Shown here: one piece after another, positions 41,758 to 52,469 of the stretch | Layout: every line of letters starts with the position of its first letter | Position numbering within the stretch: position 1 is the stretch's first letter | Assembly (NCBI GenBank): GCA_965116355.1 | Contig: OZ220679.1 | Span: forward strand, 744,001 to 808,000 | From: UBA1127 sp965116355 | Lineage (GTDB): Bacteria; Chloroflexota; Dehalococcoidia; Lucifugimonadales; UBA1127 | DNA length: 64,000 bases | Direction of reading: 5' to 3' | The notes under the pieces: model-generated | Databases searched by the model: none | Told to the model about the DNA's origin: nothing | The model's input: the letters and a program-made list of their open reading frames with translations, nothing else | Program-made: the position numbers and the translations under genes

Positions 41758-42399
41758 CTACCCTGCCAGCAACTCCGCCACGCGCTCGCGGATCCGCCGC
41801 GCCACCTCGCCCCGCGGCAGCGTGGCGTCGACGACGAGCCAGCGGTCCGGCTCCTGGGCGGCGAGAGCCAGAAAGCCTTCACGCACGCGCATGTGGAAGG
41901 CGACGTCCTCCTCATTCGCGCTCGCCAGCCCCGCCTCGAACCGGTCGCCGCCACGGGGAGCGCGGCGCATGAGCGCAACGCCCACCGGCAGGTCGAGCAG
42001 GATGGTCAGGTCCGGCCGCAGCCCTCCGGTAGCCGCCTCGTTAAGCCCGCGCAGCTCCTCGACGTCGAGTCCGCGCCCGTAGCCCTGGTATGCCAGCGTC
42101 GAGTCGCCGAAGCGGTCGGAAACGACCACGGCACCTTCCTCCAGCGCGGGCGCGATGACCTCCTCGGTGAGCTGGGCCCGCGCGGCAACGAAGAGCAGCG
42201 CCTCCGCCCGCGCGCCGATGGGCATCCGGCCGTGTTTGACCAGCCGCCGCAAGCGCGTTCCGAGCTCGGTGCCGCCCGGCTCCGCAACGGTGACGACACG
42301 GTGACCGGCGGCGCGGAGTTGGGAGGAAACAGTGCGCACCTGCGTGGACTTGCCTGTGGCCTCTCCGCCCTCAAAGGTTATGAAGAGTGATCCGGCCAT
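41758..42399 (-). CDS. tmk: thymidylate kinase
   Basis: A 213-residue dTMP kinase. The P-loop FEGGEATGKSTQ is at 8-19, the DRFGDSTLAYQGYGRG motif carries the DR(Y/F) thymidine-binding residues near 96, and the LID-type region follows at about 145. It makes dTDP for DNA synthesis. AAAGGAG lies 6 nt before the ATG. The gene starts 18 bp after the R3H ATPase stop on the same strand. Confidence 0.95.
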   Translation of the reverse strand: MAGSLFITFEGGEATGKSTQVRTVSSQLRAAGHRVVTVAEPGGTELGTRLRRLVKHGRMPIGARAEALLFVAARAQLTEEVIAPALEEGAVVVSDRFGDSTLAYQGYGRGLDVEELRGLNEAATGGLRPDLTILLDLPVGVALMRRAPRGGDRFEAGLASANEEDVAFHMRVREGFLALAAQEPDRWLVVDATLPRGEVARRIRERVAELLAG

Positions 42400-42417
42400 T
42401 TGACGCTCCTTTCGGGC

Positions 42418-44178
42418 CTACGGGTGAAAGATGACAACGCGGCGCTGCGGCTCGCGTCCAAGGCTGGCGGAGCCGAGGTTGTATCGCTCGGCGAGCTGGT
42501 GCTGCAAGCGCCGGATGTACGACGACTGCGGCGAGAGCTCGACCGACGGGCCGCCGTCGATGACCTGCACCACGGCATCCTCCGTCTCCTCCATCGCCTC
42601 CGCGATGCGCTGACGGCCGTCGCCGCCCCATCCCGCGCTCAGCGACTTGAGGAACTGCTCCATCTGCACCTGCGAGTTCTTGCGCAGGACGTAGATGGGA
42701 AGTCCCTTCTCCTGCGCGTACTGCAGCGACTCGCCGCGCTTGCGGTAGTGCACTTTGGTGGTCAGCACCATGTCGGCTTCCTGCACGGCGGTCGTGACCT
42801 CCGCGCCGATTCCCAAGGTCCGGGCCGTCTCCAGCAGCCGGTCCCGGTTCACGCCGTAGGAGAAGACCTTGGTGCTCTTGCCGACGATGTCCGCCGCCGA
42901 CTCACGCAGGGGAGGCCCGTCCCGCAAGGGGCGTGACGGGCTGCCAGCCATCAACCGCGCGGGGCCGGCGCCCGAGGGGCTCGCCGGGGGAGTGTACGAC
43001 GCCACCCGTGACGGAGGTGCCTCCGTGCGGCGCATCCCGCCTCCCCTGCCAAACCCGCCGAATTGCTGCGGCCTGCCCGCGGAGGCGAGGTGGATGGGCT
43101 CGCCGACGCTGCGCTCAACAGCGCCGGCCGCGGTCAAACGACGCTGCTCCGGCGCCACCGGGAAGCCGCGTAGCAGCGTGTCGACCGTGCTCGCGATCTC
43201 CTCGTGCACGGCCACCCGGTCCCACGTCTGAATCTCCACCAATGCATCGAATGACGGCGGCGCCTTGCGCTCGAGCACACTCTTGCGCGTTCCTCGCCGC
43301 CTCGCTTCCTCGTCGCCCAAGGTGACCGTCTGCACGCCGCCGAGCAGGTCGGCCAGCGTGGGGTTCATCAACAGGTTGTCCAAGCTGTTCCCGTGGGCCG
43401 TCGCGACGAGCTGCACGCCGCGCTCGGCGATAGTGCGGGCCGCGGAGGCCTCCGCCTCCGTGCCCATCTCGTCGATGACGATGACCTCCGGCATGTGGTT
43501 CTCAACCGCCTCGATCATCACAGCGTGCTGCTCGGAGGGCGTCGTCACCTGCATACGGCGCGCGCGGCCGATGCCCGGATGCGGCACGTCGCCGTCCCCC
43601 GCGATCTCGTTGGACGTGTCGACGATGACGACGCGCTTGTGGGCGTGGTCGGCCAGCACGCGGGCCACCTCGCGCAGCATTGTCGTCTTGCCGACGCCCG
43701 GCCGTCCGAGCATCAGGATGCTCCTCCCGGACAGAACCAAGTCCTCGATGATCTTGCTGGTGCCGAAGACGGCCCTTCCCACGCGGAGCGTCAGCCCGAT
43801 CACCTTGCCGTTCCGGTTCCGCATGCCGGCGATGCGATGCAGCGTCCGCTCAATGCCCGCGCGGTTGTCGCCGCCGAAGGGGCTGAGCTGCGACACGACG
43901 CTGTTGATGTCGTCCTCCGTCGTGTCCTGCTGCCCCAGCGCCTCCTCCCGATCGAAGAAGCGTGCCTGGGGCGGCCTGCCCAGGTCGAGAATGATCTCCA
44001 GCAGGCCGTCCAGGGGCTCCAGGTCCTGCAGCCATCGGCGGACGCGCCGAGGCAACACCTGCAGCAGGGACTCCAGGTCATCCACTACCACCTTTTGCGT
44101 CACAGTCGGCGCGGCGTCCGCCGGGATGGCGGCGCCGGCGAGTTGGGCATTGGCGGCGTCCGGGATGTACTGGGTCAA
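42418..44178 (-). CDS. AAA ATPase with R3H domain (Ycf45/SpoIIIAA-like)
   Basis: A 586-residue protein. The N-terminal part (1-130) resembles the Ycf45/SpoIIIAA region, followed by a RecA/VirB11-like ATPase with Walker A LGRPGVGKTTMLREV near 166, Walker B-like EVIVIDEMGTEAEA near 234 and an arginine-containing segment. After a Pro/Ser-rich linker (350-420) comes a domain with an R3H-like C terminus (VELSPQSSYIRRLQHQLAERYNLGSASLGREPQRRV), which binds single-stranded nucleic acid. The function is unknown in bacteria. The TTG start has GGAGGT 6 nt upstream. It sits between pdxT and tmk. Confidence 0.88.
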   Translation of the reverse strand: MTQYIPDAANAQLAGAAIPADAAPTVTQKVVVDDLESLLQVLPRRVRRWLQDLEPLDGLLEIILDLGRPPQARFFDREEALGQQDTTEDDINSVVSQLSPFGGDNRAGIERTLHRIAGMRNRNGKVIGLTLRVGRAVFGTSKIIEDLVLSGRSILMLGRPGVGKTTMLREVARVLADHAHKRVVIVDTSNEIAGDGDVPHPGIGRARRMQVTTPSEQHAVMIEAVENHMPEVIVIDEMGTEAEASAARTIAERGVQLVATAHGNSLDNLLMNPTLADLLGGVQTVTLGDEEARRRGTRKSVLERKAPPSFDALVEIQTWDRVAVHEEIASTVDTLLRGFPVAPEQRRLTAAGAVERSVGEPIHLASAGRPQQFGGFGRGGGMRRTEAPPSRVASYTPPASPSGAGPARLMAGSPSRPLRDGPPLRESAADIVGKSTKVFSYGVNRDRLLETARTLGIGAEVTTAVQEADMVLTTKVHYRKRGESLQYAQEKGLPIYVLRKNSQVQMEQFLKSLSAGWGGDGRQRIAEAMEETEDAVVQVIDGGPSVELSPQSSYIRRLQHQLAERYNLGSASLGREPQRRVVIFHP

Positions 44179-44209
44179 TGCACACCTCCGTCTGGGATAC
44201 GCTCGCTGT

Positions 44210-44890
44210 CTACCCGCCCACCGCTCGCGAGAGCGAGAGGGCGGCCATCTCCATGAAGTATTGGTGGAACCGCGTGTCCGTGGTCAGTTCCGGGTGGAAT
44301 GACGTTGCCAGTGCGTTCCCCTGCCGCACCGCAACGGGTGTGCCGTCCGGCAGCGCCGCCAGCGTCTCGACACCGTCGCCCATCGCGACGATGGCGGGCG
44401 CGCGGATGAAGACGGCCGCAACGGCCTCACCGCCGAGGGCGGGGACCTCCAGCTTCGTCTCGAAGCTCTGGAGCTGCCGGCCGTAGGCATTGCGGTGGAC
44501 GGTGATGTCCATGATGCCCAGAGGCTCCGGGCGCTCCTCCACCAGCTCCGTCGCCAGGAGGATCATGCCGGCGCAGGTGCCCCAGACGGGCATGCCCTCG
44601 GCGGCGCGGCGGCAGACCGGCTCGCGCAGGCCGTGCTGGTCGAGCAGGTTGACCATCGTGGTGCTCTCGCCGCCGGGGATGATGAGCGCGTCGACGCCGT
44701 CCAGGTCGTGCGGCAGCCGCACCTCCACGGGCTGCGCACCCAGGCGGCGCAGGGAGAGCTCGTGCTCCAAGAAGTCGCCCTGCAGCGCGAGGATGCCTGT
44801 GCGGACGTCGGGAGCCGCCCGCTCGGGGGTGAGACCGTCTCTGTTCCAGGAAACCGGGGCTAGTGAAGCAACGCCTCGGTGTATCGCCAA
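44210..44890 (-). CDS. pdxT: pyridoxal 5'-phosphate synthase glutaminase subunit
   Basis: The class I glutamine amidotransferase that supplies ammonia to PdxS for PLP synthesis. The catalytic Cys is in GTCAGMILLA, with GESTT for binding and the His/Glu pair in SFHPELT. The chosen TTG start (44888-44890) has GGAGG 7 nt upstream and gives 226 residues, about 30 more than usual at the N terminus; the family core begins at GILALQGDFLEHE. The gap to pdxS is 46 bp, and both surely form one transcript. Confidence 0.93.
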   Translation of the reverse strand: MAIHRGVASLAPVSWNRDGLTPERAAPDVRTGILALQGDFLEHELSLRRLGAQPVEVRLPHDLDGVDALIIPGGESTTMVNLLDQHGLREPVCRRAAEGMPVWGTCAGMILLATELVEERPEPLGIMDITVHRNAYGRQLQSFETKLEVPALGGEAVAAVFIRAPAIVAMGDGVETLAALPDGTPVAVRQGNALATSFHPELTTDTRFHQYFMEMAALSLSRAVGG

Positions 44891-44936
44891 ATACCTTCCT
44901 CCGGTAGCTTGTATTGCGCCGCCGCGGACGCCGGTG

Positions 44937-45839
44937 TCACCAGCCGCGGACAGCCAGCAGCTCCTCCGGTTTGAGCATTCTCACGTCTATGCCGGGCATG
45001 GGGGCGCCGAGGCCCCTGGAGACCTCCGCCACCACGTCCCAGTCCTGGTAGTGGGTCACCGCCTGCACCACGGACTTCGCCCGCCGCGCCGGGTCCTCCG
45101 ACTTGAAGATGCCGGACCCGACAAAGACGCCGTCGCAACCGAGCCACATCATCAGCGCGGCGTCAGCGGGCGTGGCGACGCCGCCGGCGGCAAAGTTGAC
45201 CACGGGCAGCCGCCCCAGCCGCTTGACCTCAATAACCAGGTCCAACGACGCGCCGAGGATTTTCGCCTCGGCGGGCAACTCATCATCGGGCATGTTCTGC
45301 ACCTTGCGGATGTGGTCCGTAACGGCGCGGATGTGCCGCACGGCCTCGACGACGTTGCCGGTGCCGGCCTCGCCCTTGGTGCGGATCATCGCCGCGCCCT
45401 CGCCGATGCGCCGGAGCGCCTCGCCCAGGTCACGGCAGCCGCAGACGAAAGGCACCCTGAAGTCGTGCTTCCAGACATGATGACTCTCGTCCGCAGGTGT
45501 GAGCACCTCGGACTCGTCGATGTAGTCGATGCCGACGGCCTCCAGGATGCGTGCCTCCGCGAAGTGGCCGATGCGGCACTTGGCCATGACGGGGATGGTG
45601 ACGGCCTCCATGATGGAGAGGACCATCTCCGGGTCGGACATGCGGGCGACGCCGCCGTCGGCGCGGATGTCCGACGGGACACGCTCCAGCGCCATGACGG
45701 CGCACGCACCGGCGTCCTCGGCGATCTTCGCGTGCTCGGGCGTAACGACGTCCATGATGACGCCGCCCTTGAGCATCTGCGCCAGCCCGGTCTTGACCCC
45801 CCAGGTGCCCTCGGTCCCATTGGCCGCGCCGTTGGTCAT
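44937..45839 (-). CDS. pdxS: pyridoxal 5'-phosphate synthase lyase subunit
   Basis: A 300-residue TIM barrel that builds PLP from ribose 5-phosphate, glyceraldehyde 3-phosphate and ammonia from PdxT. The core segments (MLKGGVIMDVVTPEHAKIAEDAGACAVMALE..., VMAKCRIGHFAEA, GEAGTGN and VNFAAGGVATPADAALMM) match the family strongly, including the Lys residues that carry the intermediates. The ATG at 45839 has GGAG 7 nt upstream; a second ATG two codons earlier is too close to it. A strong promoter lies at 45886-45914. It leads the operon that ends with tilS. Confidence 0.96.
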   Translation of the reverse strand: MTNGAANGTEGTWGVKTGLAQMLKGGVIMDVVTPEHAKIAEDAGACAVMALERVPSDIRADGGVARMSDPEMVLSIMEAVTIPVMAKCRIGHFAEARILEAVGIDYIDESEVLTPADESHHVWKHDFRVPFVCGCRDLGEALRRIGEGAAMIRTKGEAGTGNVVEAVRHIRAVTDHIRKVQNMPDDELPAEAKILGASLDLVIEVKRLGRLPVVNFAAGGVATPADAALMMWLGCDGVFVGSGIFKSEDPARRAKSVVQAVTHYQDWDVVAEVSRGLGAPMPGIDVRMLKPEELLAVRGW

Positions 45840-45885
45840 GTACATGCTCCGGTGTAGAGTGGATGGGGTTCGCTTTACACCCACC

Positions 45886-45914
45886 ATTATAGGGCCAGCC
45901 CTATGCGGCGGCAA
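45886..45914 (-). promoter_or_regulatory. promoter of the pdxS operon
   Basis: On the minus strand, TTGCCG (45909-45914), a 17-nt spacer and a perfect TATAAT (45886-45891). The transcript should begin about 40 nt before the pdxS ATG. It points away from the rRNA promoter at 45986-46014. Confidence 0.65.
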
Positions 45915-45985
45915 TGAACGCGGGGGCGACCGAGGCTGTTCGGGAGCGCGCGCTGCGGGCTATGCGATTGCCCCGGACGCTGGGG

Positions 45986-46014
45986 TTGACACGCCCATGG
46001 GCCAATGGGACAAT
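45986..46014 (+). promoter_or_regulatory. promoter of the 16S rRNA gene
   Basis: A consensus TTGACA (45986-45991), 17-nt spacer and GACAAT (46009-46014) lie 77 nt upstream of the likely 16S 5' end. A 7-bp hairpin (46026-46032 with 46039-46045) follows in the leader, then the 5' arm of the processing stem. Confidence 0.6.
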
Positions 46015-46050
46015 GTTCGGACGCAGCGCACCTTTCGGGGTGCGCGTTGG

Positions 46051-46080
46051 CACCTTAACAGTGGAAGAGTGGAAAGAAGG
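46051..46080 (+). repeat. 5' arm of the 16S rRNA processing stem
   Basis: The 30 nt at 46051-46080 pair with 47719-47748: 28 Watson-Crick pairs, one G-U and one A-C mismatch. The stem would loop out the whole 16S gene plus its 3' spacer, as in RNase III-processed pre-rRNA. The 5' arm begins CACCTTAACAGTGG and the 3' arm ends CCGTTAAGGTG. Confidence 0.8.
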
Positions 46081-46091
46081 TAGGGTTCACT

Positions 46092-47888
<1,797 letters not shown>

Positions 47889-49046
47889 ATGAAGGTCACC
47901 AAGGTCACCAGCATCCCCGTCAGGACGGGCACCTTCGGCGGCTTCTACGTGCGCGTCGACACCGACGCCGGCATCTACGGTCTCGGCGAGGGCCTCATGA
48001 TCCTTGCCGGACAGGCCATCGCGAAGGCCGTCGACCACCTCTCAGAGCTCGTCATCGGCGAGGACCCCTTCTCCACCGAGCGCCTCTGGCAGCACATGTT
48101 CCGCCGAGGTTTCTTCCCCGCGCAGGGCGTCTACGCCTGCGCCGTCAGCGCCATCGACATTGCGCTCTGGGACATCAAGGGCAAGGCCCTCGGCCTGCCG
48201 GTGCACGTGCTGCTCGGCGGCCCTGTCCGCGACAAGGTCGTCTGCTACCCCCACTGCCAGGCGCCGTCCACCGACGAGCTCGTCGCCAACTGCGTCGATC
48301 ACGTGGAGCGCGGGTGGAAGTTCGTCCGGTGGGGACAGCCCGACAACGACGGCCGCCACGGCGCCACCGCGGGCGTGCTCGACCCTTCGAGGTCCGTCGC
48401 CGTGGCCGAGGAGCAGATGGCCCGCGTCCGGGAGGCCATCGGGCCCGACATCAACATCGCCTTCGACGTGCACACGCGGCTCGACATGGGCCACGCCGCC
48501 AACCTCTGCCGCCGGGTGGAGCGCTACAACCCCTTCTTCATCGAGGACCCGCTGCGCGCGGAGAACCCGGCCAGCTATCGCACTCTCGCCCGACAGGTAA
48601 ACGTCCCCATCGCCGCCGGCGAGCAGTGGTCGAACAAGTGGCAGTTCCGCGAGGTCATCGAGGACGAGACGATCAGCTACGCGCGCATCGATCTGTGCGG
48701 CGTCGGCGGCATCACGGAGGGAGCCAAGATCACCCACTGGGCGGAGACCCACTACATCGACATAGCCCCCCACAACCCCCTCGGCCCCGTCAGCGCGGCC
48801 GCCGGCGTGGCGTTGTGCATGGCGTCATCCAACGTGGGCGTGCTGGAGATGCCGAGGGCGCCCGGCACCTACGACACCGACCTCTTCCCCGTGCAGGTCG
48901 GCTTCGACGACGGCTACGCCTTCAGCGAGGGCCGCCCGGGTCTCGGCGTCGATATCGACATGGAGGTTGCAGAGGCTAAGGCGTGGGCGCCAACGGGCTT
49001 CTACCCCTACCTGACCCGCAGCGACGGCGGCCTCACAAACTGGTAG
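47889..49046 (+). CDS. mandelate racemase/muconate lactonizing enzyme family protein
   Basis: A 385-residue enolase-superfamily enzyme of the MR subgroup with capping domain (1-125) and barrel. The metal ligands are Asp193 (FDVH), Glu219 (FFIEDPL) and Glu245 (AAGEQ), and a probable acid/base His295 lies in APHNPLGPVS. That last motif is typical of galactonate-dehydratase-like members. The KxK lysine pair of true racemases is not seen (FVRWGQ at that place), which suits a sugar acid dehydratase. GGAGG lies 5 nt before the ATG. Many paralogues of this family are a known feature of SAR202 genomes. Confidence 0.88.
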   Translation: MKVTKVTSIPVRTGTFGGFYVRVDTDAGIYGLGEGLMILAGQAIAKAVDHLSELVIGEDPFSTERLWQHMFRRGFFPAQGVYACAVSAIDIALWDIKGKALGLPVHVLLGGPVRDKVVCYPHCQAPSTDELVANCVDHVERGWKFVRWGQPDNDGRHGATAGVLDPSRSVAVAEEQMARVREAIGPDINIAFDVHTRLDMGHAANLCRRVERYNPFFIEDPLRAENPASYRTLARQVNVPIAAGEQWSNKWQFREVIEDETISYARIDLCGVGGITEGAKITHWAETHYIDIAPHNPLGPVSAAAGVALCMASSNVGVLEMPRAPGTYDTDLFPVQVGFDDGYAFSEGRPGLGVDIDMEVAEAKAWAPTGFYPYLTRSDGGLTNW

Positions 49047-49112
49047 CCCGTTCTGTGACCTCGATATACATCGCCTTGCGCCGTCTGCTATGATTACGCA
49101 ACAGGAGGAATT

Positions 49113-49136
49113 GTTGACCGTTATGTCGCGGTCAAC
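49113..49136. promoter_or_regulatory. inverted repeat upstream of the LigB-like gene 1
   Basis: GTTGACCG (49113-49120) and CGGTCAAC (49129-49136) form a perfect 8-bp inverted repeat with an 8-nt spacer, 17 nt before the ATG. It is centred just upstream of the ribosome binding site (GAGAGGAG) and could be an operator or an mRNA hairpin. Confidence 0.45.
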
Positions 49137-49152
49137 GTGAGAGGAGAACACA

Positions 49153-50223
49153 ATGGGAGACATCGTACTCGGCATCGGAACGTCTCACAGTCCCATGCTC
49201 GCCCAGCCGCCGGAGCTCTGGGCCGTGCACGGGCAGAACGACAAGCGCAACCAAGAGCTGGTCTTCCCGCCTGACGGGCTCGTCTATGCCTACGACGAGG
49301 CTGCCGAGCGCGCCAACCCCGACATTGCCAAGCTCGTTGACGAGGATCTCTTCAAGAAGCAGCACGCCAACCTCACCAACGCCATCGAGGAGCTGGCAAG
49401 CAGCCTTCGAGAGTCCAACCCCGACGCCGTCATCATCATCAGCGACGACCAGGACGAGGTCTTCTTCGAAGACAACATGCCCATGTTCAACATCTTCTGG
49501 GGCGAGACCATGCCCCTCATCGCCCGCAAGCCCCCGGAGGAAGCGCCGCCCGCCGTCAAGGCGATGGCCTGGGGCTACGGCGACGTCTCCATGGACGTCC
49601 CCGTCGACACCGACCTTGCGCGCCACATCATCGAGCACATGATCGACAACGACTTCGACGTGTCGCACTCCAAGTACCTGAAGGAAGAGTCCGGCGGCTT
49701 CGTCGCCCGGCGATACCCCACGGCCAACGGCGAGTCCACCTACGGCCGCATGACCGAGCCCCGCAAGCAGGGCATGCCCCACGGCTTCGCTTACGTCATC
49801 AAGCGGCTCATGCACAATGAGCCCTTCCCCATTGTCCCCGTCTCCCTGAACACCTGCTACCCGCCAAACCAGCCCACGCCGAAGCGCTGCTACAACTTCG
49901 GCCTGGAGTTGCGGGCCGCCGTGCAGGGCTGGCACAAGGACGCGCGCGTCGCCGTCATCGGCTCCGGCGGCCTCAGCCACTTCGTCGTCGACGAGGAGCT
50001 TGACCGCGCCGCGTTGAAGGCGATGGTCGACAACGACGCCGAGACCCTCTCCAACCTCCCTCGGCACCGGCTCAACTCCGCGGCCTCCGAGACCCGCAAC
50101 TGGATCGCCGCCGCTGCGGCGTCCGCTCACCTCAAGGGCGAGATCCTCGCCTACGAGCCGGTCTACCGGACGCCTGCGGGCACCGGCGGCGGCTGGGGCA
50201 TGGTCCGCTGGAACGGCCACTAA
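49153..50223 (+). CDS. LigB-like class III extradiol dioxygenase (paralogue 1)
   Basis: A 356-residue protein like the beta subunit of protocatechuate 4,5-dioxygenase, which opens catechol rings with Fe(II). His12 (GTSHSP), His172 (DVSHSKYL), the catalytic His276 (GGLSHF) and Glu313 (ASETRNW) match LigB positions His12, His127, His195 and Glu242 by eye. The place of the second His ligand (NDH in LigB, His61) is DDQ here (Gln100). So metal binding may differ, or the reaction is not ring cleavage. No LigA small subunit is adjacent. It is a close paralogue of the gene at 57726. A terminator follows at 50244-50278. Confidence 0.85.
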   Translation: MGDIVLGIGTSHSPMLAQPPELWAVHGQNDKRNQELVFPPDGLVYAYDEAAERANPDIAKLVDEDLFKKQHANLTNAIEELASSLRESNPDAVIIISDDQDEVFFEDNMPMFNIFWGETMPLIARKPPEEAPPAVKAMAWGYGDVSMDVPVDTDLARHIIEHMIDNDFDVSHSKYLKEESGGFVARRYPTANGESTYGRMTEPRKQGMPHGFAYVIKRLMHNEPFPIVPVSLNTCYPPNQPTPKRCYNFGLELRAAVQGWHKDARVAVIGSGGLSHFVVDEELDRAALKAMVDNDAETLSNLPRHRLNSAASETRNWIAAAAASAHLKGEILAYEPVYRTPAGTGGGWGMVRWNGH

Positions 50224-50243
50224 TCCCTGCCGACACGGCATAG

Positions 50244-50278
50244 AGAAGGGCCTCCCCGGCAATTGGGGAGGCCCTTCT
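50244..50278 (+). terminator. terminator after LigB-like gene 1
   Basis: A perfect 14-bp stem (50244-50257 with 50265-50278) with a 7-nt loop, followed by TCTTGGCTTT. It sits between convergent genes (the alpha/beta hydrolase-like gene ends at 50320) and may serve both strands. Confidence 0.8.
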
Positions 50279-50319
50279 TCTTGGCTTTGTGCCGATCTGA
50301 GCGCGGCCCGGCGGCAACC

Positions 50320-52332
50320 TTAGTCGTTGGCGAGCACCAACGGCGCCAGCGGGACGCTCGGGTCCAGCGGGTTGCGGTTCTTTGCCGCGTCGACGTACCG
50401 GGCCGCGTCCTCCTCCAGCATCAGGCCCTCGCCGACGAGCGCCTCCGCTGCCGACTGGATGCGCTGCACGTAGTCCTCGTGGCTGGCGTAGCGCTCCTCG
50501 ATCGACGGCCGCGGGTCGTTGTTGGCCTCCCGCTCCGCCTTGGTCCGCGCGAAGGGCACGAAGCTGCCGGACAGCGAGAAGAAGTCGCCTGTGCCGACGC
50601 CCTCCTTTCGCAGGCTCCAGCCCGTGTGCGTGCCCACCGGCGCCTGGATCTCCGGCGTGCGGATGCCGGCGATGTCGTTGCCGTCATCGTCGACGACGGG
50701 GAGCTGCAGGTGGTACTCCTGCCCCGCCACCGGCTGCGGCGGGTGCGCGGTGATGTGCCCCTTCTCGAAGTCGGGGCCGTAGTCGTACTTGGGCAGCCTG
50801 CTCGGCGACGGCGGCAGGTTGAAGTTGGGAATGGCGGGGTAGTTGCCGATAACCTCCTCCCACCAGTCCAGCGTGCCGTCTTCCCGTCGCGGCACCAGGC
50901 TCTCGGGCGGCGGCGTGCCGTCCGTGGCCCAGCGGTCCATGTTCTCCAGCATGGCACGCAGCGTCGGCCCGTTGGACATGGGGTTGTTCGGGTGCTGCGT
51001 GAAATCGCCCTCGCTCAAGCCCGCGCCGCCGTGCTGCGCGCTGGCTATGACGTACATGCGCACGTTATCCGGAAACTCGAGGTCGTCGCCGTTGCGCGGG
51101 TCCGTGTGCCCCAGCGAGGCGTGCCGCTGCCAGTACTCCGTGTTGGTGTGCGTGTGCACCACCAGCGGGTCGCTCTCCGGCCGCCTGAGGACGGCGTCGA
51201 CCTCCTCCGTGAACGGGTCCGGCACCGCCGAGTAGGCGAAGGGGTACCACTCGGACGGCCACTGGTGCTCCTCGTGCTGGCGCGGGTAGCGGCCCACCTG
51301 CGCGAACCGGATGTTGAGGAAGACGCGGCCGCCGCCGGACACGTGCGGGTACACCGCGTCGAAGACCTGGCGGCCCGACGGGTCGACGTTGTAGCCGTCG
51401 TAGATGAACTGCCGCACCACACGCGACGAGAGCGACTGCCCGTAGGTGTACACCTTGTCCACCGAGCCCGCCAGCGGGTTGGCGGCGCCGTCGGCGTCCT
51501 CGTCGTCGTAGCGGAGGAAGGAAAGCAGGTCGCGGACGCCCACCAATCCGAGGCCCATGACCCGCGAGCGGCTGGTGGCGTAGATGAGCTCGTAGATGTG
51601 GCCCGGCTCAAAGCCGTTCTTCAGGTACAGGTGCGTACTGGAGGGCGTGACCTTGATGTTGCCCGTCATGTCCGCGGCCACGGTCGCGAAGGACCACTCG
51701 TCGCGGGGCACGACCTCGCGCTCTTCGCGTTCGAGCTCCCGTCGCGTCAGCGTCGCGCCGTCGGGATCGGTGGGCTCGTAGCAGCGGATGGCCTTGTGGC
51801 CGCTGAGCGGGATCGACAGCACACCGGGGTCGTTGGCGATGAACTCCTGCCGCACAACGCCCTCCACCGGCACCCCGTTCTCCAGCGCCTCGGGCAGGTC
51901 ACAGGTGATCAGCCCGTCGACGGGCAGCAGGTCGCCCTGCCAGCCGGAGAAGACGACGGTGTAGCCCCGGCGCATGAGGTAGCCGTTGCCGGCGTCCGCC
52001 AGCGTCGTCGGGTCCGGCCCCCGCGGCGAGTCGTTGAAGCTCGATAGCGCCGTCCGGTTTCCCCGGTTGTTGACGTCGTACAGGATGCGCCGGTTACCCC
52101 TTGCGAGGTCGACTGGTTTCAGGATGTCCAGATCCGCGCTGAACTCCACCAGCCCCCGGTCGTTGCGCGGGGCCAGCCCCAAATCGACGACGTTGCCGTT
52201 GGCCGGGTCGTCAGGATCGAGGGCGAAGTGGACGGTGCCCACCAGCCGCTCATACGGCCCCACATCGCCGAACGAGTGGCCGTCTGCGAAGTTGACGTGC
52301 CTGTTCAGGTCCAATCGGACTTCAGTGTTCAT
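50320..52332 (-). CDS. alpha/beta hydrolase domain protein (Abhydrolase_10-like)
   Basis: A 670-residue protein of a large uncharacterised hydrolase family. The N-terminal part opens with GDVGPYERLVGTVHFALDP, then VDLGLAPRNDRGLVEFSADL and ILYDVNNRG, a set I associate with the Abhydrolase_10 family. A candidate nucleophile is the first Ser in YTYGQSLSSR near residue 300. No signal peptide is present. The substrate is unknown; the context of oxygenases and hydratases suggests an ester or lactone intermediate, which is inference. It is divergent from the SDR gene and convergent with the LigB-like gene 1. Confidence 0.75.
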   Translation of the reverse strand: MNTEVRLDLNRHVNFADGHSFGDVGPYERLVGTVHFALDPDDPANGNVVDLGLAPRNDRGLVEFSADLDILKPVDLARGNRRILYDVNNRGNRTALSSFNDSPRGPDPTTLADAGNGYLMRRGYTVVFSGWQGDLLPVDGLITCDLPEALENGVPVEGVVRQEFIANDPGVLSIPLSGHKAIRCYEPTDPDGATLTRRELEREEREVVPRDEWSFATVAADMTGNIKVTPSSTHLYLKNGFEPGHIYELIYATSRSRVMGLGLVGVRDLLSFLRYDDEDADGAANPLAGSVDKVYTYGQSLSSRVVRQFIYDGYNVDPSGRQVFDAVYPHVSGGGRVFLNIRFAQVGRYPRQHEEHQWPSEWYPFAYSAVPDPFTEEVDAVLRRPESDPLVVHTHTNTEYWQRHASLGHTDPRNGDDLEFPDNVRMYVIASAQHGGAGLSEGDFTQHPNNPMSNGPTLRAMLENMDRWATDGTPPPESLVPRREDGTLDWWEEVIGNYPAIPNFNLPPSPSRLPKYDYGPDFEKGHITAHPPQPVAGQEYHLQLPVVDDDGNDIAGIRTPEIQAPVGTHTGWSLRKEGVGTGDFFSLSGSFVPFARTKAEREANNDPRPSIEERYASHEDYVQRIQSAAEALVGEGLMLEEDAARYVDAAKNRNPLDPSVPLAPLVLAND

Positions 52333-52469
52333 GGCGCTTCTCCCATAGCATGCTCAAAGACGTGCCCTGTGACGCGTGCAGTCTATGCGGGCGCGTCGCG
52401 ACTGGCAAGACGCCGCCACGATGCTTCCCCTATACTGGCCCAACACAAACGAGGCGACGGGGAGGAATC

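Noticed and set aside
49153..50223. Calling this gene protocatechuate 4,5-dioxygenase ligB outright
   Set aside because: One metal-ligand His is Gln and no LigA is adjacent; only a family-level name is justified.
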